The notes under the pieces: generated by a model
Told to the model about the DNA's origin: nothing
The model's database searches: none
What the model saw: only the letters and a program-made list of their open reading frames with translations
Position numbers and translations under genes: made by a program
In this document: piece by piece, positions 16,381 through 25,230 of the stretch
Position numbering within the stretch: the first letter of the stretch is position 1
Layout of the letters: the number at the start of each line of letters is the position of its first letter
Source: SZUA-36 sp963801195
GTDB taxonomy: Bacteria; Pseudomonadota; Gammaproteobacteria; Xanthomonadales; SZUA-36
Length of the DNA stretch: 64,000 nucleotides
Assembly: GCA_963801195.1 (NCBI GenBank)
Contig: CAWDDX010000003.1
Coordinates: forward strand, 744,001-808,000
Direction of reading: 5' to 3'

Positions 16381-16560
16381 TCAGAGCTCGATCATTTCAA
16401 AGTCTTCCTTGCCTGCACCACAATCAGGACAAACCCAGTATTCCGGTACGTCTTCCCAGCGCGTGCCGGGCGCCAAACCTTCTTCAGGGCAGCCTTTTTC
16501 CTCTTCATAGACCCAGCCACAGATGATACACATCCAGGCTTTATATTTGTTCTCAGACAA
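16381..16560 (-). CDS. rubredoxin
   Basis: 59 residues, starting at TTG 16560 with GGGG about nine bases upstream; it has no ATG start and would be missed by an ATG-only search. WMCIICGWVYEEEKG near the N-terminus and YWVCPDCGAGKEDFE near the C-terminus give the two CxxC pairs that hold the single iron. The spacing and Asp/Glu-rich surface are typical of a bacterial rubredoxin, a small cytosolic electron carrier. It is divergent from hemL and upstream of pspC. Confidence 0.9.
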   Translation of the reverse strand: MSENKYKAWMCIICGWVYEEEKGCPEEGLAPGTRWEDVPEYWVCPDCGAGKEDFEMIEL

Positions 16561-16674
16561 GATTGTGACCCCATTGCGACAAAAAGACCAGTTTCGCTAG
16601 TTTGCCATGCCGACGCGCGCGCTTAAACCTTTTGCGGGTTAAAATATGGTTTTTGCAGATTGAGAACAGCCGAG

Positions 16675-17961
16675 ATGACAAGTAGCCAGGAATTGATCGA
16701 AAGAGCCCGGGTTCACATACCGGGCGGTGTAAATTCGCCCGTCCGCGCTTTTAACGGGGTGGGTGGCGACCCGGTGTTTTTTGACCACGCGCTCGGCGCT
16801 TGTCTGTACGATGTTTCCGGACGCTCCTATATCGATTACGTTGGCTCTTGGGGGCCGATGATTGCCGGCCATGCCAACCCGGCGGTCATCGCGGCGGTCC
16901 ATGAAGCGGTCGACAAGGGTTTGAGTTTTGGTGCGCCATCGGCGGCCGAAGTCACGATGGCGGAAAGGTTGTGCGAGTTGATAGACGGCATGGACATGGT
17001 GCGCATGGTCAACTCGGGCACCGAGGCGACCATGAGCGCCATACGCGTGGCACGTGCTGCCACCGGACGGGATCGCATCCTGAAATTCGAAGGCTGCTAT
17101 CACGGTCATGCCGATGCATTCCTCGTCAAGGCAGGCAGTGGCGCATTGACGCTGGGTGTGCCCAATTCCCCGGGTGTGCCTCCAGCCTGCGCCGATCTGA
17201 CACTGACCCTGCCGTACAATGACCTTGAGGCGGTACGCGCCTGCTTTGCACAACAGGGTAAAGAAATCGCCTGCTTAATCGTTGAACCGGTGGCGGGCAA
17301 CATGAACTGCATCCCCCCGCTGCCGGGCTATTTGCAGGGGCTGCGAGAGCTGTGTGATCAATACGGTGTTTTGTTGATTTTTGATGAAGTCATGACCGGC
17401 TTCCGCGTGGCCCTGGGCGGGGCCCAGGCGCATTACGGCATTACGCCGGACCTGTCGACGTTTGGCAAGGTCATCGGCGGTGGCATGCCGGTCGGCGCAT
17501 TTGGCGGCAAACGCGAGTTCATGGAAATGGTCGCGCCGGCCGGACCCGTTTACCAGGCGGGTACGCTGTCGGGCAACCCGGTGGCAATGGCCGCCGGCCT
17601 GGCGACACTCGACCAGATTACGGTACCGGGATTTTACGCTGCGCTGGGTGAGAAAACCCGCATGTTGACCGAGGGCTTGCAGGAAGTGGCGGATTTCTAC
17701 AGCGTGCCGTTTACGACCACCCGGGTCGGCGGCATGTTTGGCCTGTTTTTTAGCGACGCGAAGCAAATTGTCAATTTCGAACAGTCGGGCGCGGTGAATG
17801 TAAACAGTTTCAAGCGATTTTTTCACGCCATGCTGGACGGGGGTGTCTACCTCGCGCCATCGGCGTACGAGGCCGGTTTTGTGTCTTCGGCCCACACCGA
17901 GGAACACATTTCGGCAACGCTCAGTGCGACGCGGGAAGCGTTTCGTTTGGTTGCAGACTGA
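16675..17961 (+). CDS. hemL: glutamate-1-semialdehyde 2,1-aminomutase
   Basis: HemL converts glutamate-1-semialdehyde to 5-aminolevulinate in C5 haem synthesis; PLP class III aminotransferase fold. 428 residues. Signatures are HIPGGVNSPVRAF at the start, VNSGTEATMSAIR, FEGCYHGHAD, LIFDEVMTGFRVA, the PLP lysine in STFGKVIGGGMPVGAFGG (near residue 268) and QAGTLSGNPVAMAAG. ATG at 16675 is preferred to an in-frame TTG at 16660. It is convergent with the acyltransferase gene, stops only 4 bp apart. Confidence 0.98.
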   Translation: MTSSQELIERARVHIPGGVNSPVRAFNGVGGDPVFFDHALGACLYDVSGRSYIDYVGSWGPMIAGHANPAVIAAVHEAVDKGLSFGAPSAAEVTMAERLCELIDGMDMVRMVNSGTEATMSAIRVARAATGRDRILKFEGCYHGHADAFLVKAGSGALTLGVPNSPGVPPACADLTLTLPYNDLEAVRACFAQQGKEIACLIVEPVAGNMNCIPPLPGYLQGLRELCDQYGVLLIFDEVMTGFRVALGGAQAHYGITPDLSTFGKVIGGGMPVGAFGGKREFMEMVAPAGPVYQAGTLSGNPVAMAAGLATLDQITVPGFYAALGEKTRMLTEGLQEVADFYSVPFTTTRVGGMFGLFFSDAKQIVNFEQSGAVNVNSFKRFFHAMLDGGVYLAPSAYEAGFVSSAHTEEHISATLSATREAFRLVAD

Positions 17962-17965
17962 AGCG

Positions 17966-19129
17966 TCAAGCCTGGTCGCGGGGTTTTCGCTGGGCCCCGA
18001 GACGGAAGAATGGCCGCTCGAAGAGGAAGTAACTGACACTTGCGACCAGCACGACCAGGGACAGTGAAACCAGGAATTTTGTCAAGCCCTGCAGACCCGT
18101 AAAGGCTTCACCCAGCACCAGGCCGGCCTGCTGTAGGACGATAAAATGCCACAGGTAGAGACTGTAACTTATCAAACCGAGAAAATAGACCGGTGGATTG
18201 GCAAATAGCAGCTTGCCAATCCGGCTGCCCCAGTACAGGCTGATGACCATCATGGACAAGGGTAATCCAAGCGCCAGCGGGGCGATCACCATGCTCCAGT
18301 GTCCCGACCAGTAGAAATCGCCGTTTGGTAGCACGACCTGCCAGAACCAGAGCGCAGAAAGGCAGGCTCCTGCCAGGAACAGGCCATCAAGCAACCACGC
18401 CGCGGGCCGATTGAAACGCCGCAATTCATGCCATTGAACGAGCAGGGCTGCTGACGCGCCCAGCAGAAATTCCGGCAGGTAGCCGGGCAAATGTGAAGCA
18501 GCGAGAAAAACGGTTCCTTCGGGTGCTGCGGCGAAATGGTCAGCACACCAGAGGCGGTACAGTGTGCTCAAAAGTACGCCGCCAAGCAGAAACAACATCC
18601 AGCGGGCGGGTCGCATGAAAGATGCAATGAACGGCAAAATCAGGTAGAACGAAAATTCAACCGGCAAGGTCCACCAGACCCCCACGACCGGACTTACCGG
18701 GTTCCAGCCAATGTTGAAGAACATCAACAGGTGCGCAAGCAGACCGGTCGCGTCGAGGGGACGCCAGGTGATAAACCAGGCGCCTGTCACCATGATGATC
18801 GCCAACTGGGCGTAGTAGGCCGGGAATACCCGCAACAGGCGCCGCTTGTAATAATGGCCGAGCGGCGGATGCACCATATTGCTCAGTGTGGCTCGGGCAA
18901 ACGGCAACGACAGCAGAAACCCGCTCAGGACGAAAAAGATATCAACGCCCGCAAAACCAAAACCGAGGGGAAATTGCAAAGCGTTGCCTATCACGGGAAC
19001 GGTCAGGTCAAGCCGGATTCCCGGGTTGAAATAACCGTAATGGAATATGAACACGGCGAGCGCGGCTATTCCCCGCAAACCCGTCAGCGAGGCGACATAG
19101 CGGCGGCCCTGGTCAGCGGGACTAATCAA
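17966..19129 (-). CDS. acyltransferase family 3 (OafA-like) membrane protein
   Basis: 387 residues with about ten membrane segments. The N-terminal SLTGLRGIAALAVFIFHYG contains the family's RGIAAL and catalytic-type His; FAGVDIFFVLSGFLLSLPF and YYKRRLLRVFPAYY follow. Such enzymes O-acylate surface sugars such as O-antigen, exopolysaccharide or peptidoglycan. Its ATG overlaps the end of the SDR gene by 4 bp, so the two are coupled. Substrate unknown. Confidence 0.88.
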   Translation of the reverse strand: MISPADQGRRYVASLTGLRGIAALAVFIFHYGYFNPGIRLDLTVPVIGNALQFPLGFGFAGVDIFFVLSGFLLSLPFARATLSNMVHPPLGHYYKRRLLRVFPAYYAQLAIIMVTGAWFITWRPLDATGLLAHLLMFFNIGWNPVSPVVGVWWTLPVEFSFYLILPFIASFMRPARWMLFLLGGVLLSTLYRLWCADHFAAAPEGTVFLAASHLPGYLPEFLLGASAALLVQWHELRRFNRPAAWLLDGLFLAGACLSALWFWQVVLPNGDFYWSGHWSMVIAPLALGLPLSMMVISLYWGSRIGKLLFANPPVYFLGLISYSLYLWHFIVLQQAGLVLGEAFTGLQGLTKFLVSLSLVVLVASVSYFLFERPFFRLGAQRKPRDQA

Positions 19130-19947
19130 TACAGAAAGAGGTCTTTCATCAACGGCCGTCCGGCACTGACCGCATAGTGGTCGAAGTCCTTGACGCCGTC
19201 AGCGCGTAACACGTCCTCGTCAATGTAAAAATGACCCGTGCTGGTCTTGCTGTCGCGACAGAGAATCACATGTGCTGCGTCCGCCATGATATCGGCCCGC
19301 CGGCAATTGTCGGGTTTGACAACATCGCCGAGCATATTGATAGCTGCTGTGTGAATGACTGTACGCGGCCACAGTGCGTTGACCGCAACACCGCGCTTGT
19401 GAAATTCCGCAGCCATGCCAAGCACGCACATGCTCATACCGTATTTCGACATCGTGTAGGCCAGGTGGTCCCTGAACCAAACCGGGTCGAGGTTCAGAGG
19501 CGGCGACAGGTTGAGTATGTGCGGGTTATCCGCTTTCAGCAGATGTGGCAGGCAGGCCTTTGAACAGGCATAGGTACCGCGAACGTTGACCGCGTGCATC
19601 AGGTCGAATTTACGCATGGATAAATCAAGCGTATTTTGCAGCGTGATCGCACTGGCGTTGTTGATCAGGATATCAAGTCCATTGAAATGTTCGGCCGCCG
19701 TATTCACCGCCGCAAGGACTGCTTCATCGTCGCGAACGTCGAGCTTGAGCGGCAGGGGGCGTCCACCTGCCTGTTCAATTTCTTCAGCAACCGAAAAAAT
19801 CGTACCTGGCAGGTTGGCATGGGGTTTGTCGGACTTGGCGGCGATGATAATATTGGCGCCGTCACGAGCAGCCCGCAGAGCGATGGCTTTACCGATTCCG
19901 CGGGTACCCCCGGTGATAAAAATCGTTTTGTTTTTGAGTGTTCGCAT
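19126..19947 (-). CDS. SDR-family NAD(P)-dependent oxidoreductase
   Basis: 273 residues, classical short-chain dehydrogenase. The N-terminus has TGGTRGIGKA (cofactor loop), then LDVRDDEAV, LINNAS (near residue 95) and the catalytic YTMSKYGMS (near residue 165). It resembles the HSDL2-like group of SDRs. The catalytic serine region reads LNLSPPLN. Coupled to the acyltransferase gene downstream and divergent from the DedA/PAP2 fusion. Substrate unknown. Confidence 0.88.
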   Translation of the reverse strand: MRTLKNKTIFITGGTRGIGKAIALRAARDGANIIIAAKSDKPHANLPGTIFSVAEEIEQAGGRPLPLKLDVRDDEAVLAAVNTAAEHFNGLDILINNASAITLQNTLDLSMRKFDLMHAVNVRGTYACSKACLPHLLKADNPHILNLSPPLNLDPVWFRDHLAYTMSKYGMSMCVLGMAAEFHKRGVAVNALWPRTVIHTAAINMLGDVVKPDNCRRADIMADAAHVILCRDSKTSTGHFYIDEDVLRADGVKDFDHYAVSAGRPLMKDLFLY

Positions 19948-20032
19948 TTACAGGCCCTGCATCAGGCAATTAGCAGCCAAGTTCCGTATTATAGCCATGA
20001 ATTGTACGCAAAGAAGGGCGAGTTGAACCCAA

Positions 20033-22030
20033 GTGGAATCTCACTGGACACAGGATCTGCTTAACTGGATGTCGGCCAACCCGGGATGGGCTGGTTTCTG
20101 GGTATTCGTCATGTCTTTCGTCGAGTCATTGGCGTTCATTGGCATTCTTGTGCCCGGCATTATCATCCTGTTTGGATTGGGTGCGCTCATCAGTCTTGGC
20201 GCACTGGATATGTGGCCTATCTGGTTGTGGGGTTCGGTTGGCGCATTCACGGGTGACATCGTCAGTTATGCCATCGGCCATCGCTACAGGGGTCGTCTGG
20301 CAGTTACGTGGCCTTTTTCAAAATTTCCGCGCATGCTCGAACGTGGCCGTGACTATTTTAATGTGCATGGCCCCAAGAGCGTGGTGATCGGTCGTTTTAT
20401 CGGTCCGCTGCGACCGGTGATACCAGTCACCGCAGGCATGATGGGCTTGACGCCGCGCCGGTTTTTACTGGTCGATATCCCGGCCTGTATCGCCTGGACG
20501 CCGAGCTACCTGATCCCCGGCATGTTGTTCGGCGCTTCGCTCGAGGTGGCGTCCGAATATGCGGGCCGGCTGTCCCTGGTACTGATCATTGGCGCGGTGG
20601 TTCTCTGGCTTACCTGGTGGATCATCTGGACCGCCTATGAGTTTCTTGCCAGCCGGTCAGCACGCTGGATGCGACACGTGATCCGCTGGCTGCGCCGGCA
20701 TCCGGTATTCAAGCGGATTGCCGGGCCGTTGCTGGATTCAACCCAGCCGGAGGTGTTGTCCATCACCATGATGGGCCTGTTGCTGGTGATTGTTTTCTGG
20801 GCCATCGTGACATTGCTGTTTCTGTCACCGTTTTCCGCATCGCCGCAATCCATTGACCAGTCGGTACAGGCGTACGCATTGACGCTGCGAAATCACATCG
20901 CCGATCCGCTGATGGTTGCTGTAACACAGCTTTCCCGCCTGTGGGTGCTCATTCCCACCTCCATGGCGGTGCTGCTCTGGCTGATCGGCGCCGACCGGCA
21001 GAAGGCCGCTTTGCACTGGCTGGTGGCCATGGGCGGTGGTGTCGTCCTGCAAATACTTCTCGACTGGTCATTGCGTGCGACGCCCCTGGTGAGTGAAGCG
21101 GAAATGAAAGCCCTGCACGTCCCGAGTGCGGCACTCACCCTGGCAACGGTCGTGCTGGGCTATTTCGCGGTGATGGTTGCCCGGGAAATCAAGCGCCGGA
21201 AGCGGAAGTGGCCATACGTGATTGTTGGCCTGCTTTTGTCCTTGCAGGTTTTGGCCAGGATTTACCTCGGCCTGGACTGGTTCAGCGGCGCGCTAATGGG
21301 CGTGGCGCTGGGAATGGCCTGGACTTTCGTGGTGGGTATCGCCTATCGGCAACGCGCGTTGCGGGCGTTCAACGGTATGGCGGCCAGCATCATATTTTTT
21401 GGCATGCTGGCCGCGACTTTCGTCTGGCAGGTCAATGAAAACCTTGAACGTGATAGCGCTGCTTTACAGCTGCCGTTGCCAAGGCGTGAAATTACCGTAC
21501 AGGGATGGTGGGAGAACAAATGGCAGACACTGCCGCGCGAACGTGCCTATTCGTCATCCGTTGGAGCACGCGAATTGAATTTCCAATATGCGGGGGACCC
21601 GGCCAGGCTCGCGCAGGCACTCGCACCCCAGGGTTGGCTGGAGGCGGAGTCAGCCAATTGGCGATGGGTACTCCTGTCGATCAATCCGGCGGCCACGGAG
21701 TCGACGCTTCCACCGTTGAAGCGTGATTACCTCGGCCACGCTGATGTTCTTCTACTGCACCGGCTGGGGGGTGATCCGTTCAACCAGGAGACCATCCGCC
21801 TCTGGGATTCCGGTTTCAGGTTGATACCGGGTGGCCAGACGGTCTACGTGGGTGAGATCAGCGCCGAGGCCCTGGTCCAGAGATTGAAAGTATTCAGTTA
21901 CTGGCGTGCGATGCCCGCCCTGAAGGACAGCCTGGAGCAATTACAAACCGAGGCGACTGCTTTTCGAACCAGGAAGGTAAGAGAAGACCTGTTGCTGATC
22001 ATGGACCCTCAGGTTTCGGCGGAGCCCTGA
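20033..22030 (+). CDS. DedA - PAP2 phosphatase - LssY C-terminal fusion membrane protein
   Basis: 665 residues, GTG start. Three parts: an N-terminal DedA/SNARE-associated domain (about 1-205; FVESLAFIGILVPG, GRFIGPLRPVIPVTAGMM), a middle PAP2-type membrane domain (about 235-460; the third motif YLGLDWFSGALMGVALG is clear, the first two weak), and a C-terminal soluble domain like LssY (about 480-640; WWENKWQTLPRERAY, LLLHRLGGDP). DedA proteins take part in lipid flipping and envelope homeostasis; PAP2 enzymes cleave lipid pyrophosphates or phosphates. The fusion suggests a lipid-carrier recycling role, by inference. The 3' end overlaps the convergent Lon-N gene by 22 bp. Confidence 0.85.
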   Translation: MESHWTQDLLNWMSANPGWAGFWVFVMSFVESLAFIGILVPGIIILFGLGALISLGALDMWPIWLWGSVGAFTGDIVSYAIGHRYRGRLAVTWPFSKFPRMLERGRDYFNVHGPKSVVIGRFIGPLRPVIPVTAGMMGLTPRRFLLVDIPACIAWTPSYLIPGMLFGASLEVASEYAGRLSLVLIIGAVVLWLTWWIIWTAYEFLASRSARWMRHVIRWLRRHPVFKRIAGPLLDSTQPEVLSITMMGLLLVIVFWAIVTLLFLSPFSASPQSIDQSVQAYALTLRNHIADPLMVAVTQLSRLWVLIPTSMAVLLWLIGADRQKAALHWLVAMGGGVVLQILLDWSLRATPLVSEAEMKALHVPSAALTLATVVLGYFAVMVAREIKRRKRKWPYVIVGLLLSLQVLARIYLGLDWFSGALMGVALGMAWTFVVGIAYRQRALRAFNGMAASIIFFGMLAATFVWQVNENLERDSAALQLPLPRREITVQGWWENKWQTLPRERAYSSSVGARELNFQYAGDPARLAQALAPQGWLEAESANWRWVLLSINPAATESTLPPLKRDYLGHADVLLLHRLGGDPFNQETIRLWDSGFRLIPGGQTVYVGEISAEALVQRLKVFSYWRAMPALKDSLEQLQTEATAFRTRKVREDLLLIMDPQVSAEP

Positions 22031-22608
22031 AACCGCGGTAATACCTCGACCAGTACCTGTAAGCGTTCCAACGGATCGCTGATCTGCAGCAATACCTGTT
22101 TTTCATGGGTATCCAACGGCAGTAATTCGGCCAGCCTGTAACCAACCCAATGGGCGTCCTGCAACAGACCGGGCTCGAACGATGGATAATTTTTGCCGAC
22201 CTGCTCCATGAATCGCCCGGCGATCATGGCGAGCACAGCGTACTCAGGCGGTAGATTGACAGCTGCGGTTTCAGCCAGTGTTTCCACTTCGGCCATCAAT
22301 AACCCGTTTTCCCGCATACGCGTTTTCTGAATGATAAATCTTTGCCTGCCGTGTGCGGTTATACCCAGAAGACCGTCATCGAGGGTTGAAAAGTCGAAGA
22401 TTTCTGCACTTGTTCCTACCCGCATGTGGTTCGCGGGGAGATTTGATCCTTCCGAATTGCCGATCAGGCATACACCAAAGTCACAGTCCTTGAGGCTGCA
22501 TTCGCGGACCATGTCAATATATCGCTGTTCAAATATTCTCAATTTCAGGTAACCGTCCGGAAATAAAACGGTATGCAGGGGAAAGATTGGAATATTAGCC
22601 TGGATCAC
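22009..22608 (-). CDS. Lon N-terminal (LON substrate-binding) domain protein
   Basis: 199 residues, the stand-alone Lon-N (PUA-like) domain: IPIFPLHTVLFPDGYLKLRIFEQRY at the N-terminus (residues 5-29), GVCLIGNSEG, VGTSAEIFDFSTLDDGLLGI and a helical C-terminal half. There is no ATPase or protease part, so it is not Lon itself. Stand-alone versions are common in proteobacteria with unclear role. Its ATG overlaps the end of mpl by 4 bp. Confidence 0.88.
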   Translation of the reverse strand: MIQANIPIFPLHTVLFPDGYLKLRIFEQRYIDMVRECSLKDCDFGVCLIGNSEGSNLPANHMRVGTSAEIFDFSTLDDGLLGITAHGRQRFIIQKTRMRENGLLMAEVETLAETAAVNLPPEYAVLAMIAGRFMEQVGKNYPSFEPGLLQDAHWVGYRLAELLPLDTHEKQVLLQISDPLERLQVLVEVLPRFQGSAET

Positions 22609-23963
22609 GTCTCGGTTAAATGTTGTGCCATTCTGCGGGGTGCGGCTTCAAACCCCCCGTTGCTCATGAACACGACATGGTCGCCGGGGTTCAGGTTGTT
22701 AATGATCTGCTGCAGCATATCATCGACCCGCGTCACGATCTTGAAGCGGCCCTCCAGCGGCGCCAGTGCAATTTTAGGGTCCCAGTCAATGCCTTCACCG
22801 GTTTTGAGCCAAACGTGGTCGGCGGCCATCAGGGCAGGCCCCAGTTCGTGTGCATGGACACCGGCGCGCATGGTGTTGCTGCGGGGTTCGAGTGCAACCA
22901 GGATGCGGGCATTGCCAACCTTACGCCGCAAACCTTCGAGCGTCAGGCGAATGGCCGTGGGATGGTGTGCGAAGTCGTCGTATACCGTTATTTCCCGGGC
23001 CCTGGCAATTTCTTCCATGCGGCGTTTCACGCCGGTGAATAACGACAGTGCTTCGAGTGCTTTTGGGGCCGGAACGCCAACGGCTACCGATGCCGCGAGG
23101 GCGGTACAGGCGTTCATCGCGTTGTGACGTCCGTTATGCCTCCAGTTGAGTGTTCCAACCGTCTTTTGCTGAAAACTGAAACGCAACTCACTGGCATCGG
23201 GCTTGACCATCTCGACCTGCCAGTCATGTTTACCTTCGAAGGAAAATCGTTGTAGATTGCTCCAGCAGCCGCGGCCGATGACCCTTTCGAGGTTCGTGTC
23301 CGCGCCGTTGCTGATGATGGTTCCATTACCGGCGATCGTACGGACCAGGTGATGAAACTGGGTCTCGATGGCAGCGAGATCGGGAAAAATATCCGCGTGG
23401 TCATATTCCAGGTTGCTCAGAATGGCGACCTGGGGGCGGTAGTGGACGAACTTCGATCGCTTGTCAAAAAAAGCGGTATCGTATTCGTCGGCTTCCACCA
23501 CGAAATAATCCGAACCCTCACGGGCCGATACATTGAAATTCAGGGGCACGCCGCCGATCAGGAAACCGGGGTTCAGACCCGCATATTCCAGGATCCAGGC
23601 AAGCATGCTGGAAGTTGTGGTTTTGCCATGTGTGCCCGCGACCGCCAGGACTTTGCGCCCACGCAGGTAGTTTTCACCCAGCCAGCGGGGGCCGGAGGTA
23701 AAATTCAACCTTTGGTTCAGAACATACTCCACGGCCGGGTTACCGCGGCTTAGGGCGTTTCCAATAATGACGAGATCCGGCGGGTCGTGCATGGGTTCTT
23801 CGCTGTAGCCGTCATACAGATCGATGCCTTCACTCTCCAGCAGCGTGCTCATCGGCGGATAAGTATGCTGATCGGCACCGCTTACCTGGTGACCGGCACG
23901 GCTGGCGAGAATGGCCACACCGCCCATGAATGTCCCGCATGCTCCAAGAATATGAATTTTCAT
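22605..23963 (-). CDS. mpl: UDP-N-acetylmuramate:L-alanyl-gamma-D-glutamyl-meso-diaminopimelate ligase
   Basis: Mpl attaches recycled murein tripeptide to UDP-MurNAc in the cytosol, sparing de novo peptide synthesis. 452 residues. Features are IHILGACGTFMGGVAILA at the N-terminus, the P-loop AVAGTHGKTTTSSMLAWIL (near residue 110), VVEADEYDTAFFDKRSKF (near 175), NLEYDHADIFPDL, and DDFAHHPTAI in the C-terminal domain. The HxGADQHTYPPMS-like N-terminal region separates Mpl from MurC. Coupled to the Lon-N gene. Confidence 0.96.
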   Translation of the reverse strand: MKIHILGACGTFMGGVAILASRAGHQVSGADQHTYPPMSTLLESEGIDLYDGYSEEPMHDPPDLVIIGNALSRGNPAVEYVLNQRLNFTSGPRWLGENYLRGRKVLAVAGTHGKTTTSSMLAWILEYAGLNPGFLIGGVPLNFNVSAREGSDYFVVEADEYDTAFFDKRSKFVHYRPQVAILSNLEYDHADIFPDLAAIETQFHHLVRTIAGNGTIISNGADTNLERVIGRGCWSNLQRFSFEGKHDWQVEMVKPDASELRFSFQQKTVGTLNWRHNGRHNAMNACTALAASVAVGVPAPKALEALSLFTGVKRRMEEIARAREITVYDDFAHHPTAIRLTLEGLRRKVGNARILVALEPRSNTMRAGVHAHELGPALMAADHVWLKTGEGIDWDPKIALAPLEGRFKIVTRVDDMLQQIINNLNPGDHVVFMSNGGFEAAPRRMAQHLTET

Positions 23964-24002
23964 CGTGTTTTTTTATCCCAATACGCTTCAACCGCAGTTG
24001 AA

Positions 24003-24506
24003 TCAGGTGATCCCGAGCAGAAACATCATTTCAATCAGCACATAACTCGCTGCAAGCAGCAATACGGTGACCAGCATACCCGTTGCAAGTGGAACGGATA
24101 AGGAATGGCGGTAAATATGCGCATCGACGAACAGGCTCCAGATAAACACGGCAAACCAGACTATGGCCAATATCGGCTGGTTTACCGCCGGGTCGGAAAG
24201 CGACAGCAGGCCCCAGGTAACGAAGTTAAAAAAAATACCTGCCGCGGCCAGGGCACTCATGGTCTGTGCAAATCGTTCCAGGTGGTTCCGCCAGAAAAGC
24301 AAACCCGTCAGCACGCCGATTTGCAGACAAACCGAAAGCAGACTTTTAGCCGCGGCGTTTTCATCGTCCAGTTGCTGGCCGGTAACCAGGTTTTGCACGA
24401 TGTAAACCGATAACAGGATTATCGTCAGCGTCCACGAGGCAGGCAGGTTTTGTGGTCCGCTCCGCAAGCGCAAAATTTTAGCCAGGTTCACGAGCATACC
24501 ATTCAT
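24003..24506 (-). CDS. hypothetical membrane protein
   Basis: 167 residues with four to five hydrophobic segments (about 25-42, 60-75, 85-103, 113-130, 140-162) and short loops. I recognise no family; the overall look is Yip1-like, but no diagnostic motif supports that. It lies between adk and mpl on the same strand, 39 bp before mpl and 56 bp after adk. Confidence 0.6.
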   Translation of the reverse strand: MNGMLVNLAKILRLRSGPQNLPASWTLTIILLSVYIVQNLVTGQQLDDENAAAKSLLSVCLQIGVLTGLLFWRNHLERFAQTMSALAAAGIFFNFVTWGLLSLSDPAVNQPILAIVWFAVFIWSLFVDAHIYRHSLSVPLATGMLVTVLLLAASYVLIEMMFLLGIT

Positions 24507-24562
24507 GGGAACACTGACCGCTTTTCGTTTTCAGGCCCGATAGGAAATGACCATCCCGTCGC

Positions 24563-25141
24563 TCAGGCAGACACAGGGCCCAAGTTTAAAATGCTAACGA
24601 TACGCTGAAAGATGTCGTCCACGCCGCCTTCGCCAAGCACCTTGGTGAGCAACCCGCGTTGTGCGTAATACTCCGCCACGGGTGCTGTTTGTTCGGCATA
24701 AACCTGCAAGCGGTTACGAACCGTCTCTTCGGTATCATCGGCGCGGCCTTCTTCTTTCGCGCGCTTGGCGATACGCTTGATGATACGTTCCGCGTCAAGA
24801 TCGATCAGGATGGCCTCTTCAACCGGTTGATGCAATCGCTCCAGCAATATATCCAGCGACTCGGCCTGGGCCAGATTACGCGGATATCCGTCGAGGATAA
24901 AACCATCGGCCACATCGGCGCGGCTGAGTCTTTCCTCGATCATGTCAGAGATAACATCATCCGGCACCAACTCACCCTTGTCGGTCAATGCCTTGGCTTT
25001 CAACCCGAGTTCCGTGCCTCTTTTGGCGGCGTTACGCAGCAGTGCTCCGGTGGAGATATGCGGTACATCCAACCGTTTCACCAACAGGGCTGCCTGGGTT
25101 CCTTTGCCCGAACCCGGGGGTCCCAATAATACAATTCGCAT
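24563..25141 (-). CDS. adk: adenylate kinase (short form)
   Basis: Adk interconverts ATP + AMP and 2 ADP. 192 residues. Motifs: GPPGSGKGTQA (P-loop, residue 7), HISTGALLR, VPDDVISDMIEERL, GFILDGYPRNLAQAE and RADDTEETVRNRL. It lacks the long LID insertion with Cys or zinc residues, so it is a short-type Adk. It is divergent from the PPi-PFK gene (89 bp apart), which places the AMP/ATP balance enzyme next to PPi glycolysis genes. Confidence 0.95.
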   Translation of the reverse strand: MRIVLLGPPGSGKGTQAALLVKRLDVPHISTGALLRNAAKRGTELGLKAKALTDKGELVPDDVISDMIEERLSRADVADGFILDGYPRNLAQAESLDILLERLHQPVEEAILIDLDAERIIKRIAKRAKEEGRADDTEETVRNRLQVYAEQTAPVAEYYAQRGLLTKVLGEGGVDDIFQRIVSILNLGPVSA

Positions 25142-25230
25142 TGGACGCTTCCAGTCCTCTAAAATAGGCGCTAACGCTAACCTCTCATACCAGTCAAGTC
25201 AATGAAGATTGAAGGGATTAAAGGAAATTT

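Noticed and set aside
24003..24506. Calling this a Yip1-family protein
   Set aside because: Only the segment count is similar; no diagnostic residues are seen.
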